A DNA stretch of 64,000 nucleotides from Symsagittifera roscoffensis (taxonomy: Eukaryota; Xenacoelomorpha; Acoela; Convolutidae). Location: NCBI RefSeq assembly GCF_963678635.1, contig NC_087068.1, positions 22,842,388 through 22,906,387 of the forward strand. The letters are read 5' to 3'. The notes beneath the pieces are model-generated. The model made no database searches. It was not told the DNA's origin and saw only the letters and a list, made by a program, of their open reading frames with translations. This document shows, piece by piece, positions 44,619 through 58,702 of this stretch (position 1 is its first letter; the number at the start of each line of letters is the position of its first letter). Position numbers and translations under genes: made by a program.

Positions 44619-47600
44619 GCTTGTGATGTTAAAACAATACGAATATACGAGATGCTTAAGCAAAAACGGAGAAATGCTGTTATGTCCACTGTTAAGATTT
44701 TGACGCACTGTTTTGGCTCTTTTACTGGGCTATGTAATGTTGTCTCACCCTCAAGCAAAGAGCACGGATCAAGATGGGCCTCGGAGTAGCAAAGATTTAA
44801 TCATGAAGTTGGGTTTGTGAATTTTCTCAGATACTTTGCTGGCTATTTGCTATGAGCTACAACAATTAGCTTCAGTTGAAAGTTTGTGTCATTTAAAAAA
44901 TAACAGCTTGATTTTAGTTTTAAACCGTTAGACTCAATTTAACGCTTTCTAAATTCCCTGAGTCCCCGGCTAAACCTGGAAGACTACTTGTTGAAGGGAC
45001 CAGGCAGTGGAATCAAGAATGGGAGTTTGAAAAAATAGAGACAACTGGGTTACCGGCTCAAAGAGCTGGACCCACTTGTCTCTCTCATGGTTACTCGTTA
45101 AATACTTTTGTACCAGTTCTTAGTTTCATGCTCTACTAAGCATATGACCGCGTTGCCTCTTCAGTCTACTGCCCTATTTTGAAAAAGATAATCCAGATTG
45201 CGCTATATCTAAGTTTTTTTGTAAAAAGAAAGGCCTCCTGTTGATTCTTTATTTCAAGTATTTTTTTTATTTTAACGGATGTCCTTGATTCGTACTATTT
45301 TACGAGGCAGCCTTCAAACAAGCTTCTCGCTGGCTTTCCGACTGTCTTATCATGAGCTAAACTGCAAGATGATGTTCGACTACTCATGATGATTAATAAT
45401 GCGAATAAAAAAATTTCAGTGTAATTTGCAAAATTTTGAGTTGTCAGAAACCTTTGAAGCACCTGAACATGTTTGATTTCATAATCTTTCAAATTTTTTA
45501 AAATCCGAATAACCCAGGTGTTTTAATTTTCAAATTTTCAAAATTTCTTCTATACAGACCTAACAAACTAGATTTTTCTATGAAAAAGGTTTTACTCAAA
45601 TTTGCCTATACTAGCTATTGTGATTATCAAATTTTATCAAATAGGATAAGTTTCTTTTCTGAAAGCAACCTGTTGAGCAGGAACACGTCAATGTTTGTTT
45701 TTGTTCCGACTTTTTTTATCTTTATTTTACCTCTTTCCCGAACATTGTTCAATATACTGGTACGGACAAAGTTTTAAATAAAATTTTATCAAGATTGTTT
45801 GCTGAACATGCTTCGCTGTGGCTCAAATTTCCTATTGTTTGAAGAAGTCATTGTTGTGTTTTATTCGTTTACTTATTATTGTTAGCGTAAATATCAATTG
45901 CTTGTGTCTAAAAAAGCTATAAGGATTCTTCAAAATCAAAGAAAATATTATTGCGTTCTTTTTAATCCAAGTTTTGAAGGAATGGGGAAAACGTATGCTT
46001 GGAGTGTGTATTTTTCATTGATTTTTTTTTTTCAGTTCGAGACAACATTTTTTACAAAAAATGGCAGTTTGGCCGTTCTGTGGACTACTTTTTGAGATCT
46101 GTGAAGATTTTATTTATGATGCTGAAAATCTAACGCAATTTATTTATGCGTGGCAAAATATCCAGTTTTACAAAATTTTTCTCAACTCAATTGAGGCAAA
46201 ATATTTGGTCTTAATATTTTGTATTCCTCAAGTTTTTAAAATCGATTTTGAGAGTGTCCAAATAATTATGGTTTGTAAAAAATTCTTCACCAACAACCAT
46301 TCAATGCCAATTAAAGGGCAGTGGGAACATTCAGATTTTTGCCTTGATACACGAGCAGCTTTGTTTTTGGTTTCTATTTGCTTAAAGCATTGCGTTGAAA
46401 TTGAAAACTTCTTTTGCTGTTTTTGTGCTTTTGGTCACAAGCAATTTACAGCCTCAAAAAAAGAAAGTTTAAAAAAGCCCGGAATTGTTTTTGAAAATAT
46501 GTTTACGCTCAAGAGTTTTTGACTGAGTCCAGGCTGGGTCTTGGAGAGTGTAAAAAATGTTAAAGTTTTTAATTGGTTTGCGATTTTAGGTTTTGGTGAA
46601 AATCATTTATTTTCCAATGATCTATTGACAATTCAGTGTGTTCTGCACACCACAAATTTTATCAAAGACGTGTTATGAGCTTAAAAGCCTCTCCAAAGAC
46701 TTTGAAAATGAAAACAAAAGTTTTGTTTTTATTCCAACCAGTGGGAAAGAGCTTTGTCTTTGGGTGTCCTTCAGTTTGTTTGTTTTTTTTTTTGGTTTTT
46801 ACTCCGACCACTCAAAGTGTAAAGGAATTTTGTACTCGCGATAGTTTTAAGTTCTTCTTGAAAATATTAATCAAAATGGGTCAAAAGATATATCATACTG
46901 AAGCCATCAAACTGATAACATTAGGAAGTTTCAAAGAATTTCTTCAGTTTTGAAAAAAAAAACTCTCTGAAGTTTTGATTTTTGATCACTTTTCGAGCAA
47001 ACAAAGCGAGCAGTATGATGAGATAATAAGGCAAAAAGTTTTAAATTAAGATGTTTGAACTGTGTTTTGTTTCCGAAAAAGAAGTTTTGAAGCTTCAATT
47101 GGTGCTTCTTTGATAATAAGGTTGTAAAATTAAAAAAAAAATTTTCAACTATTTGTTTTGTTGTTTATTTTTCAAAAAAAAACTGTAGTTGATTAGGGTT
47201 AATTGTATCTACTTAAGTTCAATTCCAACCTCAAAAATGGTGTACGTATATATAGCTTTGGCGAAGATCAAGAAGCGTCGTTCAGAGCAAAGAATTTGGA
47301 AGTAAACCAGCTTCAATAAAAGATTCAGAGAACAAATCAAGCTGTTTACGATAGAACATCATTTTTCAAGGGAAATTACATTGATGAGAAGAACATCATC
47401 AATCATTTAATGCAGCAGTTGATAGAAACTTAAACTCAAAAGCTGCCAAAAATCTGAATTAGTTTCGTTTCAAAGTTCGAAGATAACCACATCGAAGATT
47501 TATGAGTCTGCAAGGGTACTTTTTTTGGTTTGAGTAAGAAGAAGTTTATTTTGAGTATGCATCTTACCGCTGTTTTGTCATATTTAGCACAGCATACTGA

Positions 47601-47631
47601 AATTACAGTTTGCCTCAGAATGGTTACATGT

Positions 47632-47832
47632 CAGTATTTAGACAACCGCGTATTCAGACTGGTCAGTATTTAGACAAATACTGTTTCAACCAATCAGAAT
47701 CGAGACAAAGAAGAAATTAATAAATAATAATTATTTATTTTGGATTATTTATGTCTTTTCTCGATTCTGATTGGTTCATACAGTATTTGTCTAAATACTG
47801 ACGAGTATGAACACGCTGCTGTCTAAATACTG
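47632..47832. mobile_element. 201-bp fold-back MITE
   Basis: The ends CAGTATTTAGACA (47632-47644) and TGTCTAAATACTG (47820-47832) are perfect inverted repeats. An inner, longer inverted pair repeats the same motif and continues through ACCAATCAGAATCGAGA on one side and its complement on the other, around an AT-rich centre. I see no target duplication. Confidence 0.85.
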
Positions 47833-48110
47833 GCTGCACTCCCTCAGAATTCATCAATTTTGCTTCTGAAAACAGATGGCTGCACTTGAACTTCAACGAT
47901 GTCAAACTTACGACCGAAATATAATTTGATCATGAGATTGAGCAGAAACTGGATCTAGTGATTGAGCCAGAAACTCGACCCAAACATTTGAAAACAGTGG
48001 CAGCTTCATAAACCTATAGCAAGAGATCACAAAATCATGAACTTGCTGAATTCGTGATGCACGAGCAAAAGCACTGGAAGCAGTGAACCGACAATTTAAA
48101 CGAAATAAAT

Positions 48111-49313
48111 TAAGGCACAATTCAAAATGTCTATCGATGGCAATTATATCCAGCAGTGTTTTTTGGAGGATGTTATAATGGCAATGTAATCGATTTTGTG
48201 GTCTGAATTATACATCTATAATGAAATATAAGGGATTTCTTTCGTGTACGAACTCCATTATAACCGATTAAAATCCATGGGTGCTCGTTGTGGGTACACG
48301 GTCAAAGAAAAATCTGTCCACAAACTGTTATAACACATAACACTGCACTCAGTGTGGATAACAGCAATTTATCTTTCTCATATTGACGATTGTTTCAATT
48401 GGGGGTTAAGGAGGCTCGACTAGGTGATAACCGAGAGAAAATCTCCACCGAAGGTAAACCATTTGCTTACAGAGAGTCGAAGTAAACTAAGGCGCAATTC
48501 AAAATGTCTATCGATGGCAATTATATCCAGCAGTGTTTTTTGGAGGATGTTATAATGGCAATGTAATCGATTTTGTGGTCTGAATTTTACATCTTTAATC
48601 GATTATAAGGGATTTCTTTCGTGTACGAACTCCATTATAACCGATTAAAATCCATGGGTGCTCGTTGTGGGTATACGGTCAAAGAAAAATCTGTCCACAA
48701 ACTGTTATAACACATAACACTGCACTCAGTGTGGATAACAGCAATTTATCTTTCTCATATTGACGATTGTTTCAATTGGGGGTTAAGGAGGCTCGACTAG
48801 GTGATAACCGAGAGAAAATCTCCACCGAAGGTAAACCATTTGCTTACAGAGAGTCGAAGTAAACTAAGGCGCAATTCAAAATGTCTATCGATGGCAATTA
48901 TATCCAGCAGTGTTTTTTGGAGGATGTTATAATGGCAATGTAATCGATTTTGTGGTCTGAATTTTACATCTTTAATCGATTATAAGGGATTTCTTTCGTG
49001 TACGAACTCCATTATAACCGATTAAAATCCATGGGTGCTCGTTGTGGGTATACGGTCAAAGAAAAATCTGTCCACAAACTGTTATAACACATAACACTGC
49101 ACTCAGTGTGGATAACCGCAATTTATCTTTCTCATATTGACGATTGTTTCAATTGGGGGTTAAGGAGGCTCGACTAGGTGATAACCGAGAGAAAATCTCC
49201 ACCGAAGGTAAACCATTTGCTTACAGAGAGTCGAAGTAAACTAAGGCACAATTCAAAATGTCTATCGATGGCAATCATATCCAGCAGTGTTTTTTTTGGA
49301 GGAGGTTATAATG
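48111..49313. repeat. Tandem array, 377-bp unit, three full copies and a partial fourth
   Basis: The phrase AAGGC(A/G)CAATTCAAAATGTC recurs with its C at 48116, 48493, 48870 and 49247, so the period is exactly 377 bases each time. Units two and three are almost identical; unit one differs by a few bases. The fourth stops after about 70 bases. No ORF is shared. The exact period and high identity suggest recent unequal exchange. Confidence 0.95.
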
Positions 49314-51552
49314 GCTGAAAACATCGCAATTGGGAACATACGGTACTCCGCAGTTCAATGACCCTCGCTGTTCAGTTTGTTTGAGAGATTCTTTTTTTTT
49401 CCAGAAAATATGGGTTGCATTTTAAATCCATTATCAATCTATCAAGCCTGCTGGAATCGCCCTTCCATTGAAATAGGAGGCTTTGTGCAAAACATTCGTT
49501 CGATTTGATCTTTTCACGATACTTTAACTACAGGTGATCTTCCAATTGAAGATGTTGACTTACAAATTCATAGCATTTTTGATACGCCCGTGTGAATCGG
49601 AAATCAGAAATTATCTTTTTGAAATTGAACTGATGAAAAATCCCACCACTGGAAATGGTAGAAAAGAAGGAACTCTCAAGCTTAGCAATCAATTTTAAGT
49701 GGACTATGAAGGTATCAGCGTCACTGCTTAACAAAGAAGCAGAAAGAAAAGTGTGGCCGCCGACTTCAGTTAATGAATACGCCAAGGGGGAGATCAGCAA
49801 CTTCTGAATAGTTGAAGGACTGAATTAGAAACGAAACAGTTATTGAAAATTAACTTCACACAGCAGTCAAAGATTGTCAACGCTCAGATAAATCATCTTC
49901 GAGAACAGGCTATGGAGCACCTGGAGCATTATAAGTCAATGCGCATTATCAATTCTTCACACTGGAACAAAACTTTGGGCCCCATGTTGCTTTTGACATT
50001 CAGCACCATTATCTTGTCATAAAAAATTTAATTTGCAAGGATTAGCTTCTATGCTTGCTTGCTTCAATTTTAGGGGGAATGCTTCTTAATTCATAAATGA
50101 TTTTGGTATCAAACTATCAATATTTCAAACAACTTCTGTAAGGATCCCATTCTATGGTTGTAGCAGTTGTGCAAGCCATGCGTTACTAGATTAGATAGGT
50201 TTGTGAGTGTTTCAGAATAAATTTTCAGAACCCCAATGAGTGAAAAAAATGCGACTATTGCTCTAAGAAAATATCAGAGTTGTTGTATTCGTTTTACTCG
50301 CATCAAGCACTAGCTGCAGGCAAAAACTAGCTCGTTTTCTAGTCAATAATAGTGCCTTAGTCCGTTTTTCTTTTAAGAATTTGAGGTTGAACTTCACTAC
50401 CCTGGTATACTTGTTAAAGGAGGTGAAAGGCTGCTCCTCTCCATTAGGCTTAAAAACCGGCGATTGGTACGCATAGCATTCTAACGATCTCATTGAACAT
50501 CCAACGAGTCACAGCTGTATCTGACTGAAGCCCTCTATTTAAAATCTTTGTCATAAAAAAATTTGTATGGCAAAAACGTTTTTGAATTTTCTCATAGTTT
50601 TTTGCAAATTGCTTCGGTCATTACCCCAAAATTGTAACTTTCAATTTCTACCCAAATTGCATTTACATCAAAAGGAAAACATGGCAAAGAAAAACCTTCC
50701 ATTGACCTGTAACTTTCCGATTTGCAGTTTTCGAGTTTATAGTTTTCAATGGTTTGTTAATAAACTCAAATATTTTTTGCTCGGAATATTTGAGTGAATG
50801 CTTGGTGTTTCAAAAATATCATCCTCCTTACCAAAGTTTCTATAGAAAAAGAAACAGATATTTTTAAATTCTTAATTTTTTCTAAATTTTCTTTTTGCTT
50901 GTCGTTTTGTAAAATGTCGCCACAGTTTTTAAATTGCAAAACGCAAAACTATTCCATTAATGTATATTTTAGCGTTTTGCAATTTCCCGGTCTATAGTTT
51001 TCAGAAAATTATTGGTAAACTCGTTTTTGTTTGGTCGGAAAACCAACTGGTCTTTACTAACAACTTGTTTCTGTGCATTTAGTTTTTTTTAATGTTTCTG
51101 CTGTTTTATGTAAATTCTGCTTTTCGTGTAATTGGTCAACAAAGATAATAGGCAAAGTTAAACTATAAATCAATGCTTTTGCAAGTTTCTTTTTTTTGAG
51201 TGGATAAAAAATCCAACAATTCAAAAAATTCGTTATTCAAAAACATCATATTTGTTATTAAAGATTTTATACAAACAAAATACTGAGAAGTTTTTAATTT
51301 AAAAGTTTTTAGAAAACATTTCCCCTATGTTTATCGTATTTAATCACGTCGGAACAGCAACGCTCTTTGTTTGGCTTCTGAAAAATAATATCATTATTGC
51401 TGAAGGGAATTGTTGTGCTGTTAGTGCATATTCCAACATTCTCTTAAATCAAAGAAATGACTAAGTCTTGCCGCTGAATTGATATGCTGCTGCAACGTTT
51501 TTCTTCAAGTTTTGCAAGAAAATTTTTTTCCTACCATTTTTTGTCTTTTCGG

Positions 51553-53050
51553 CATTATAGCATTCGCGTTTAGATCGCCTTGAAATTGATTTAAGTTTTC
51601 TTTACGTTCACCGACCCACGTCACTCATTCAATATGTCAATTTGCTTTACAAATCTAATTCTGATTTAATCCGAATTGTTCGGCATGTCTGTAAACCTTT
51701 GTTTTTATTTATCCTCTTTAATTCTCTTTCGGAAAATGTTTATTTGCTTCTGTATAAACTATCTTTGTTCAATTTTTTCAGCAGTTCAGCGTAAGCTCAC
51801 CGTTTTTTTACTTTCGAAGAAAAAATATCTTGACAGCCATGTGTTTTCTCTACAAAATTTTGACCGTCAAGAGAGAAGTAAGGAACCATTTCTTAATCAC
51901 TCATTGAAGATTTAGACACTTGAAATCAAAGTTCAACTTATTTTTTGCCTGTTGTCGGTTAATCAAAAAAACGGAATTGAAATTAATATTGAAATCATTA
52001 CTATCCGTTGTTAATTAGTTTATTACCATCTGGCCGCATACGGGATCTAGGAATTAAAATAATGTGGCTGTGAAATTTTCAGATTTTGATTTTACGCAAA
52101 TCTCAATGATCGAAGTCAACAAATGCAAATAGACGATCTGGTCAAGGGTCAAAGTCCACGATTTATTTCCAGATTTTAAGAATTGAGACGCTGACAGGCC
52201 TATGTCACATTGGCCTATTTGTGACCAGATTGTAAAATGTCAAATCCGGCCGGACTGAAAAGCGTTTACTGGTCGTAAAAATCTAGAAGTGCTAATTTTT
52301 GGTCACGAATGTCTGGATATACTCAATTTAGGAGAGTTGTGTGAGGACGAGCTCATATTTGACCTCTAGTTTCAGATCTACCCCAGCCTGACCCATTTCG
52401 GCTACATTAGTGGTACTGTGGGAATGTTATAGACCCAAAAAACGGCCTTGAGTTGCAAAAAAAGCTTCGCCTAACAAAATAAGTCAATCTGGCATGTAGG
52501 AGAAAACGTACTATGCTTAGACAAGCCTGATAGTTTTTTTATAGATTCTCTGCGAATCGTAGAAACATCAATTTTTAATTAATTGTTAAGTCGCAAAAAT
52601 CTAAGGAAGTCTCACTTTCGCAGCGAAATTCTAAATTCAAAAAAAATTGTTCTTAACAGCATTAATTTGAAAAAATTTGAACAAAATGCAACAGAACTCG
52701 GCATTACAGTTTTAGCGCAGTTTGCAACTTTGCACAGCAGTTTTTAGGAATTGTAGGATCGGTGATCCCAACACTTGTCCACCAACCTCACAATTTGATT
52801 GAGAGTTTTACTTTGGAAAAATGTATGCAGTATAGTGAAGATGAACGAGTAGTATGTAGCGTTTTATTAACAACTTAAAATGACAAGTCGAAAAGTACAC
52901 AAAGAGTCGAGTTCAAAATAAGTTTGGGTCTTGGAGGAATTATTTCCTCCTACGGCTGACAACTCCAAGTCAAGTAAAAATCAGCTGATCCCCCAATGAA
53001 CTGTGAGAAGAATAATTTTATGAAACTCAGACGGCGGGCACTGGAGATCA
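51553..53050. repeat. Diverged 1.5-kb duplication, copy 1
   Basis: It starts near TATAGCATTCGCGTTTA. Many blocks recur in order at 53094-54530, among them CGCAAATCTCA(A/G)TGATCGAA, TTGTAGGATCGGTG and GCAGTATAGTGAA. Substitutions and indels are frequent, so this is an old event. It encodes nothing that I recognise. Confidence 0.75.
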
Positions 53051-53093
53051 TTATGTAGCGGTTGGATCGGGACTAAAATTTTGTTTATTATAG

Positions 53094-54530
53094 GGCCTTA
53101 TAGCATTCGCGTTTACTTCGCCTTGAAACAGAACCAACCTTCATTCATGTTCACTGACACATGTCACTCACTCATTTTGTCAGCTTGCCTTACAAATTTT
53201 TTGCTGATTTAATCGGAGTTGCTAGGCATGTTGTTAGGAGTTGTTAGGCTATGAGCCTTTCTTTCTGTTTCTTCTTTCTAATTTCTTCAAAATTTATTTA
53301 TTTCGTCCCTTATTAAACTACCTTTATTTGAAGTTTTTTGACAGTTCAGCGTTTGCGCACCATTTTTGACTTTCCGAGAAAAAAAAACATTTTGACAGCC
53401 ATGTTTTATCCACAGAGAAGTAAAGACTTATTTCATAATCACCCATTGAAGACTTAAACGCTTGAAATCAAACATCCAGTTCGTTTTTGCTTGTTATCTG
53501 TTAAAGCATACAACGAATTGAAACTGTCGATGAATTTAATAATATCTCTTAGTCATAGATTACCATCTCGCCACTTGCGGAATCTAGGACTCGAAATAAT
53601 AAGGCTGAGAAATATTCCGGTTTTAACTTTACGCAAATCTCAGTGATCGAAGTCAACAAAAGCAAATAGACGATCAAGTCGAGGTCCACGAATTATATCC
53701 AGAGTTTAAGAATTGAAACGCTGGCATGCCCATATCAAATTAGCCTAATCGTGACCAGGTCTTAAAACGCCAAGTCTAGTCTAAAAAGCGCTGCTTTCTG
53801 GTCGCCAAAATCCTGACATGCCAGTTTTTGGTCAATATTGTCAGGACATTTTTATTTTAGAAGAGTTGGGTAGGATGAGCACTTACTTGACCTCTAGCTG
53901 GACCGATTACGGGGAAAGTTAACGGCGCAAAAAACGGTCTCGAGTTGCACAAGAAAAAGCATCGCTCAACAAAATAACTCTCAATCGGGAATGTGGTGAA
54001 AAACGTATTATGTTCAGACAAGCGTGATAGCTTTTCATAGATCCTCTGCAAACCGTAATAACTTGATTTTTTGGTTAATTCAAGATTTTTTGTATTAATT
54101 TTATTCAATTCTCCAATTTTTTTTTCAAAAGTTTTTTTTCGGCAGCTTTTCAAACTTTGATTGCAACAGCAATATTATCAAAGAGCAACAAAACTCGGCA
54201 TTGCATTTTTAGCGCAAGTTTAACACTTTGTAGAGCAGTTTAATAGGAAATTGTAGGATCGGTGCTCTTTAGACTTTTTCGCCAAACTCAGAGTTCAATT
54301 GAGGTTTTTACTATGAGAAATGCATGCAGTATAGTGAATGAGTAGTAATAAGCTTTGTTTAACTACTGAGAACTATTACTAGAACAGTGCACTAACAGTC
54401 AAGTCCAATCATTACAAAAATATTAACTCCTATGGCTAAAAACTCAATTGAAGTAAAATCGGCGGACCCCCTTCAAATGGAACGTGAGAAGCTAACTTTA
54501 AAATACTCGCAGGGCGGATAGAGATGGGCT
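53094..54530. repeat. Diverged 1.5-kb duplication, copy 2
   Basis: This is the downstream copy of 51553-53050 in the same orientation, with only about 40 bases between them. It may be a tandem duplication or two neighbouring copies of one transposon. Confidence 0.75.
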
Positions 54531-57120
54531 AAAATGAACGTTCCGGGAAGTGCAAGTAGCCCTATCAGGTCTCAGCATCTAGCTGTGGGAACGGAACCAA
54601 AATTTACGATTTTATAGGACAGGAAAGCTTGAGTTTAAAATCCCATACCACCTGGATTTTACTTCCGGTGGTGAGCCCTAAACAAAGAGTTCCAACTAAT
54701 TTCACTGAATGCAGGGAGACAAAACTTTGTAAAATTACTAGGTAGTGTCAGGGTATATCATGTTTTATAGTAATAGTCAAATCCGATGATTGGACCGGAT
54801 AATATAATTAAATGAGAAAAACATCTTGTAGACCAAAAAAAACCTTCGGTGTTAGTAGCTTTTTCCCGGGAAAAATAGTAATATAAAAAAACTTTGGAAC
54901 TGCGACAACATGGGAAGTAGTAATGAGATCATGAAATTTGCTACATAGGACACCCATGGGGTTCTGAATTGAAAAACAAAAGACTGATCCCGAGTGACCC
55001 TGTGGGGACCGTTAAATGGCATTGCTGTGTTCAAGACCAAAATTGCATAGAAAACGCCGAGATTAATTTTGGAAGCAGGCGTAATTACCAGATCGAACCC
55101 CTGAAAATGGTGATCTATTACCTTACCTGTAAATGGAAGGAAACATATATTAATTGGGAACTGAAGCAGAAGCTGAAGTGACAAAAGAGCTTTTATATTA
55201 TAACATTGAAGTAGTGGTTTTCATGATTGTGGACTTGGCATAAATTGCGTTCAGCTTGGCTTGGCGAATAGGCTATCATTAGAAGTTCAACTTGAAATCA
55301 TAAAAGTGGTCTCAGAGGATATCGGCTGTAGAAGGAGGGTGGGATGGGAAGTACATCTCCCAAATAACCCCTCAAATAACCCCGTGATAGCTAGAAGGTC
55401 GGAGTTGGAAAAGCGTATAGTTGGGAGTCTTAGATGCTTGAAGTGAATTAGCTACCCATGAAACTGATTTTCCCCCACCCCCGCAAGTTTGGAACGTTAA
55501 CGGGATAAATAAAAAGTCATTGGGAGATTGTTTAATCAAACATTACCGGGTTTAAACGTGAAATTGAACTCGATTTTTGAACAGTTTAGTTTGAGATACC
55601 TATGGTGAGGGTGGCAATCATAACGATTTTTGTAGGGGGAAAGTTCCGTTGGAACCTTGCACAAAAGGTACCAGAGTAAATGTCACCGACAATCACATTT
55701 ATAAGTATAACTAAAACTCAAAAAGACAAACTTAGGAAAAAGTTACGAAAAGTCTACCCTTAGGCAGAACAGAATTAGCTACTAGTAGTTGAGTTCTCAG
55801 TCAGCGGGAGAAAAGTTGCGCTGAGAGAGCGGACGGTTGCATCTCATAGTTAGTTCGAGAGAACAATTCGACACTTGTGAGGATAGTGATTTTTACAAGT
55901 GAGTGCGAAAACGTAAAAGTAAGGATATCTCAAGAGGGAGAGACAGTTGATTGAGCTATTGAACACCAGACGAGCATAGCGGGTTACTTAGTGGTAATGG
56001 GAAATTCAATTGCAATTAGGTAATTGTGTTGATAAATCGCAAACCCTTGCCTTTTGAGTAGATTATTAGATCTTAATCTGGTCACCCAGAGCTGTCTATA
56101 TTTGGACTTTTTTGTATCTGAATTTAATGACTATTGAAAGCTAATGTGATAGTGAAGAAGACCGATACAGCTACAGAACAGTGGCAAAAAGGGAAAGCAG
56201 CTTAATAGAGAACAGAATAATTGCCACCAACTTAACGCTTTCCAGATTGTGGATTGCACTGAATCTCGGTCACCCTGCTGAATTCAGTACGCAAGTGATC
56301 TTTTTGCGGTCTCGTTAAGAGAGAAAAAAAGAACGAACCAAGAAAAGCAGTCCACTAAATCTACAGGCAATTGTCAGCAATTAATCAAATAGTCAACGAG
56401 TGATTTGTAAGAAGTTTTCAGAGTACAGTGATAAATAATGCCGGTCAAAGCACTTTTCATTTTTTTTTCTTTCCCGCGTTCCAGACTTAGATATTTTACT
56501 TTTATCTCATACAAAAGACCGAGAAGCAATAACTAACGGGAAAAGTTCCTAAAATTTCCCCAGAAAGCCCTCGAGAATAAGCGTTTAATCGTCGTTCCCC
56601 AGGTATCATCGTATTAAAGTTGAATGGTAAAACTTGAATTGTCTAGGGAATTTCTGGTGACTTTGTAGCTTACATCAGTTCAAACAATCATTTTTATGAT
56701 AATTTATCATGCATAAATAATCAGCGTAACGTTTTCCAAGCAATCCCAATTTTTTTTTGAAAATTGGATAAAATAATACAACCAAAAAAAAGGCTTCGTT
56801 TTATACGAAATGAGGGAAAAAACAGCACTACACAAAACTGTAATTCTAAACAAAGTTTTGTCTATCAAAACTCATTTTGTGTAGCTCGTCAAAAAAAGAA
56901 AAAAATGCATCAAAAAAATTCCATAAACTATACAAACAGATCAAGTTTTAGGTAAGAAAATGTACGTTCGTAAGAGTGGCGCGGGGTCAGCCCTTGTGAT
57001 GATAATAGCCAAAAAGGTTTTTAGTTGCAAACACCTGGAAATGGCAACTAGTTCAGATGTTAAAAAAGATCTTTTAATGTGAATCCAAATTCAAAAAGTG
57101 AGCTTTAAAATCTTCAAAGT

Positions 57121-57520
57121 CAGTGGCGTGCGCAGAAATTTTTCCTAGGAGAACAAATTTGAACATCTTGTCGATCATCTTTTATGTTGACCAATTTGGT
57201 TTGGCGAGATCTTAAAAAATTATAAGAACCCTATTTTGTCAAAAATTGTCTGCAGCTCAGGCAAATTTAAAAAAAAAACCTGCTAAAAAAGACGTTATGA
57301 GCACTTTTAAGAAAAATTTTACCAAAAGCTGCGTTTTTTATGCGCGCTTTTCAAAAACAAAATAATTATAATGGCGCCAAGGCGCCTTTAGAAATTTTTT
57401 GATGTTCGCCAGGCAAAAATGGATCATTATGAAACTGTTAAAATTGGTAAATATATACCAAAACGGGGATCGTTTGGAAAAAATTGGCAACCAGAGTTGA
57501 GGGAGGAGAGTGGCTCAAAA
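57121..57520 (-). mobile_element. hAT-like MITE, inverted copy
   Basis: It starts CAGTGGCGTGCGCAGAAA, whose exact complement ends the copy at 60198-60487. The interior matches that family in reverse orientation. The CAGTGGCG terminus is typical of hAT elements. Confidence 0.65.
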
Positions 57521-57723
57521 TTTTGTTCCCATTGTCAAAACTGACAAAGAAACAGATACCTGTGACAATATTAGTTCTCATTGTCTCAAAAAAACTGGAA
57601 ACATTAATTAATTGATATTACGTCTGAAAACTTCAAAGTTTTAAATATTTTTGTCTTGAACTTTTCAGCAAACTAGCCTCAACAATTTTAATGTTGAGAT
57701 TTGCAAAATTCTAGATTCTTAGG

Positions 57724-58132
57724 TCAAGCCATGTGCGGATTTAGTGGGGGGTGAGGGATGGACGCTTTGTTTCTCAGGGAACTGACCTCTTCACCGACCA
57801 CAGGGTCCCCCTTTTGGTATTATTTTATAACATCCATCTTAGGCTGACCAAACCTAAAATTTCAAACGCATTTACGGGGAGTGCGCGCCAAAAAATTGAA
57901 GGGGAGCGCGCCACAAAAAACGCAATTTTTTGATCAAAATTTTCCAAAAAGCGCGTCAAAAACAGCATTTTTGACCTGTTTTTCAAAAGTTTGCCAGCGT
58001 CAAAATAGGGTCTTTATAATGTTCTGGAAGCCCTCGGAAAATCAATTTGGTTGAACTAAAAATTCGACAACTTTTTTGAGCTTTTTTTAAAAAAATCTGC
58101 CCCCCCCCCATCGAAAAAACTCTAGATCCGCT
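57724..58132 (+). mobile_element. hAT-like MITE, second copy
   Basis: It runs from GTGCGGATTTAGTGGGG to CTCTAGATCCGCTCC, sharing internal phrases with 24302-24432 plus 43344-43624. It is non-coding. Confidence 0.65.
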
Positions 58133-58702
58133 CCAATTTTAAACTATTTGATAGTTAAAGTTCTATCATAAGAATAAGAAGCATCAACAGAAACTTATAC
58201 CAAACCGGCTAGTCGAATTTTTTGCAAGACTGCTGAACTGATATAATTACAGATCATACAAAATGCCCTGGTCATAAAAATGAAGTGATCTGATCATGTT
58301 CAATACATGACGTTTTTGGGTGCAAATTTTCCATTTTTAAGTTCTTTTGAATGCGATTATAGCTAAATGCATGATATTACGGCGTGGGGTTGAAATACTT
58401 TAATTATAGGTAATTTTCCACCACATTGAACTTCATATTTCAATTTCGCAACACTAAATTAGGTTTGCCATTTTGAAATTCAAATGAGGGGGAGGAGCAG
58501 AAAAGAGACGGTCTTGAATACTCTTCAATTGACCTAAATTAAAACTTCATCACCTTGAGGCTGTGATAAAAATCACAAAAACGAAAAGTTCTGTAGTACA
58601 AGTAAAAAATACTGAGTTAAAATACATAAGTTACAAAAATAATTTTGTCCAAATGGTTTTTCTCAAATTTAACCCAAAGAATATTTAAAATGAGAAGATA
58701 AC

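Larger units (their letters stand above)
44467..58702 (-). other. 14.2-kb first intron of the minus-strand gene
   Basis: It joins exon 1 (58703-58783) to exon 2 (44250-44466), both phase 0. Contents: a minisatellite, a fold-back MITE, a 377-bp tandem array, a 1.5-kb diverged duplication and two hAT-like MITEs. In 44670-47630, 49320-51550 and 54530-57120 I see only AT-rich sequence without features. The 153-codon frame at 46061-46522 is judged accidental. Confidence 0.5.

Noticed and set aside
46061-46522. A 153-codon plus-strand frame in the first intron of the minus-strand gene
   Set aside because: It has no recognisable domain and no splice signals, and lies in T-rich DNA where hydrophobic frames of this length occur by chance.
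54530-57120. A decayed retroelement in this purine-rich stretch
   Set aside because: The composition changes, but I find no polymerase, integrase or LTR pair to support it.
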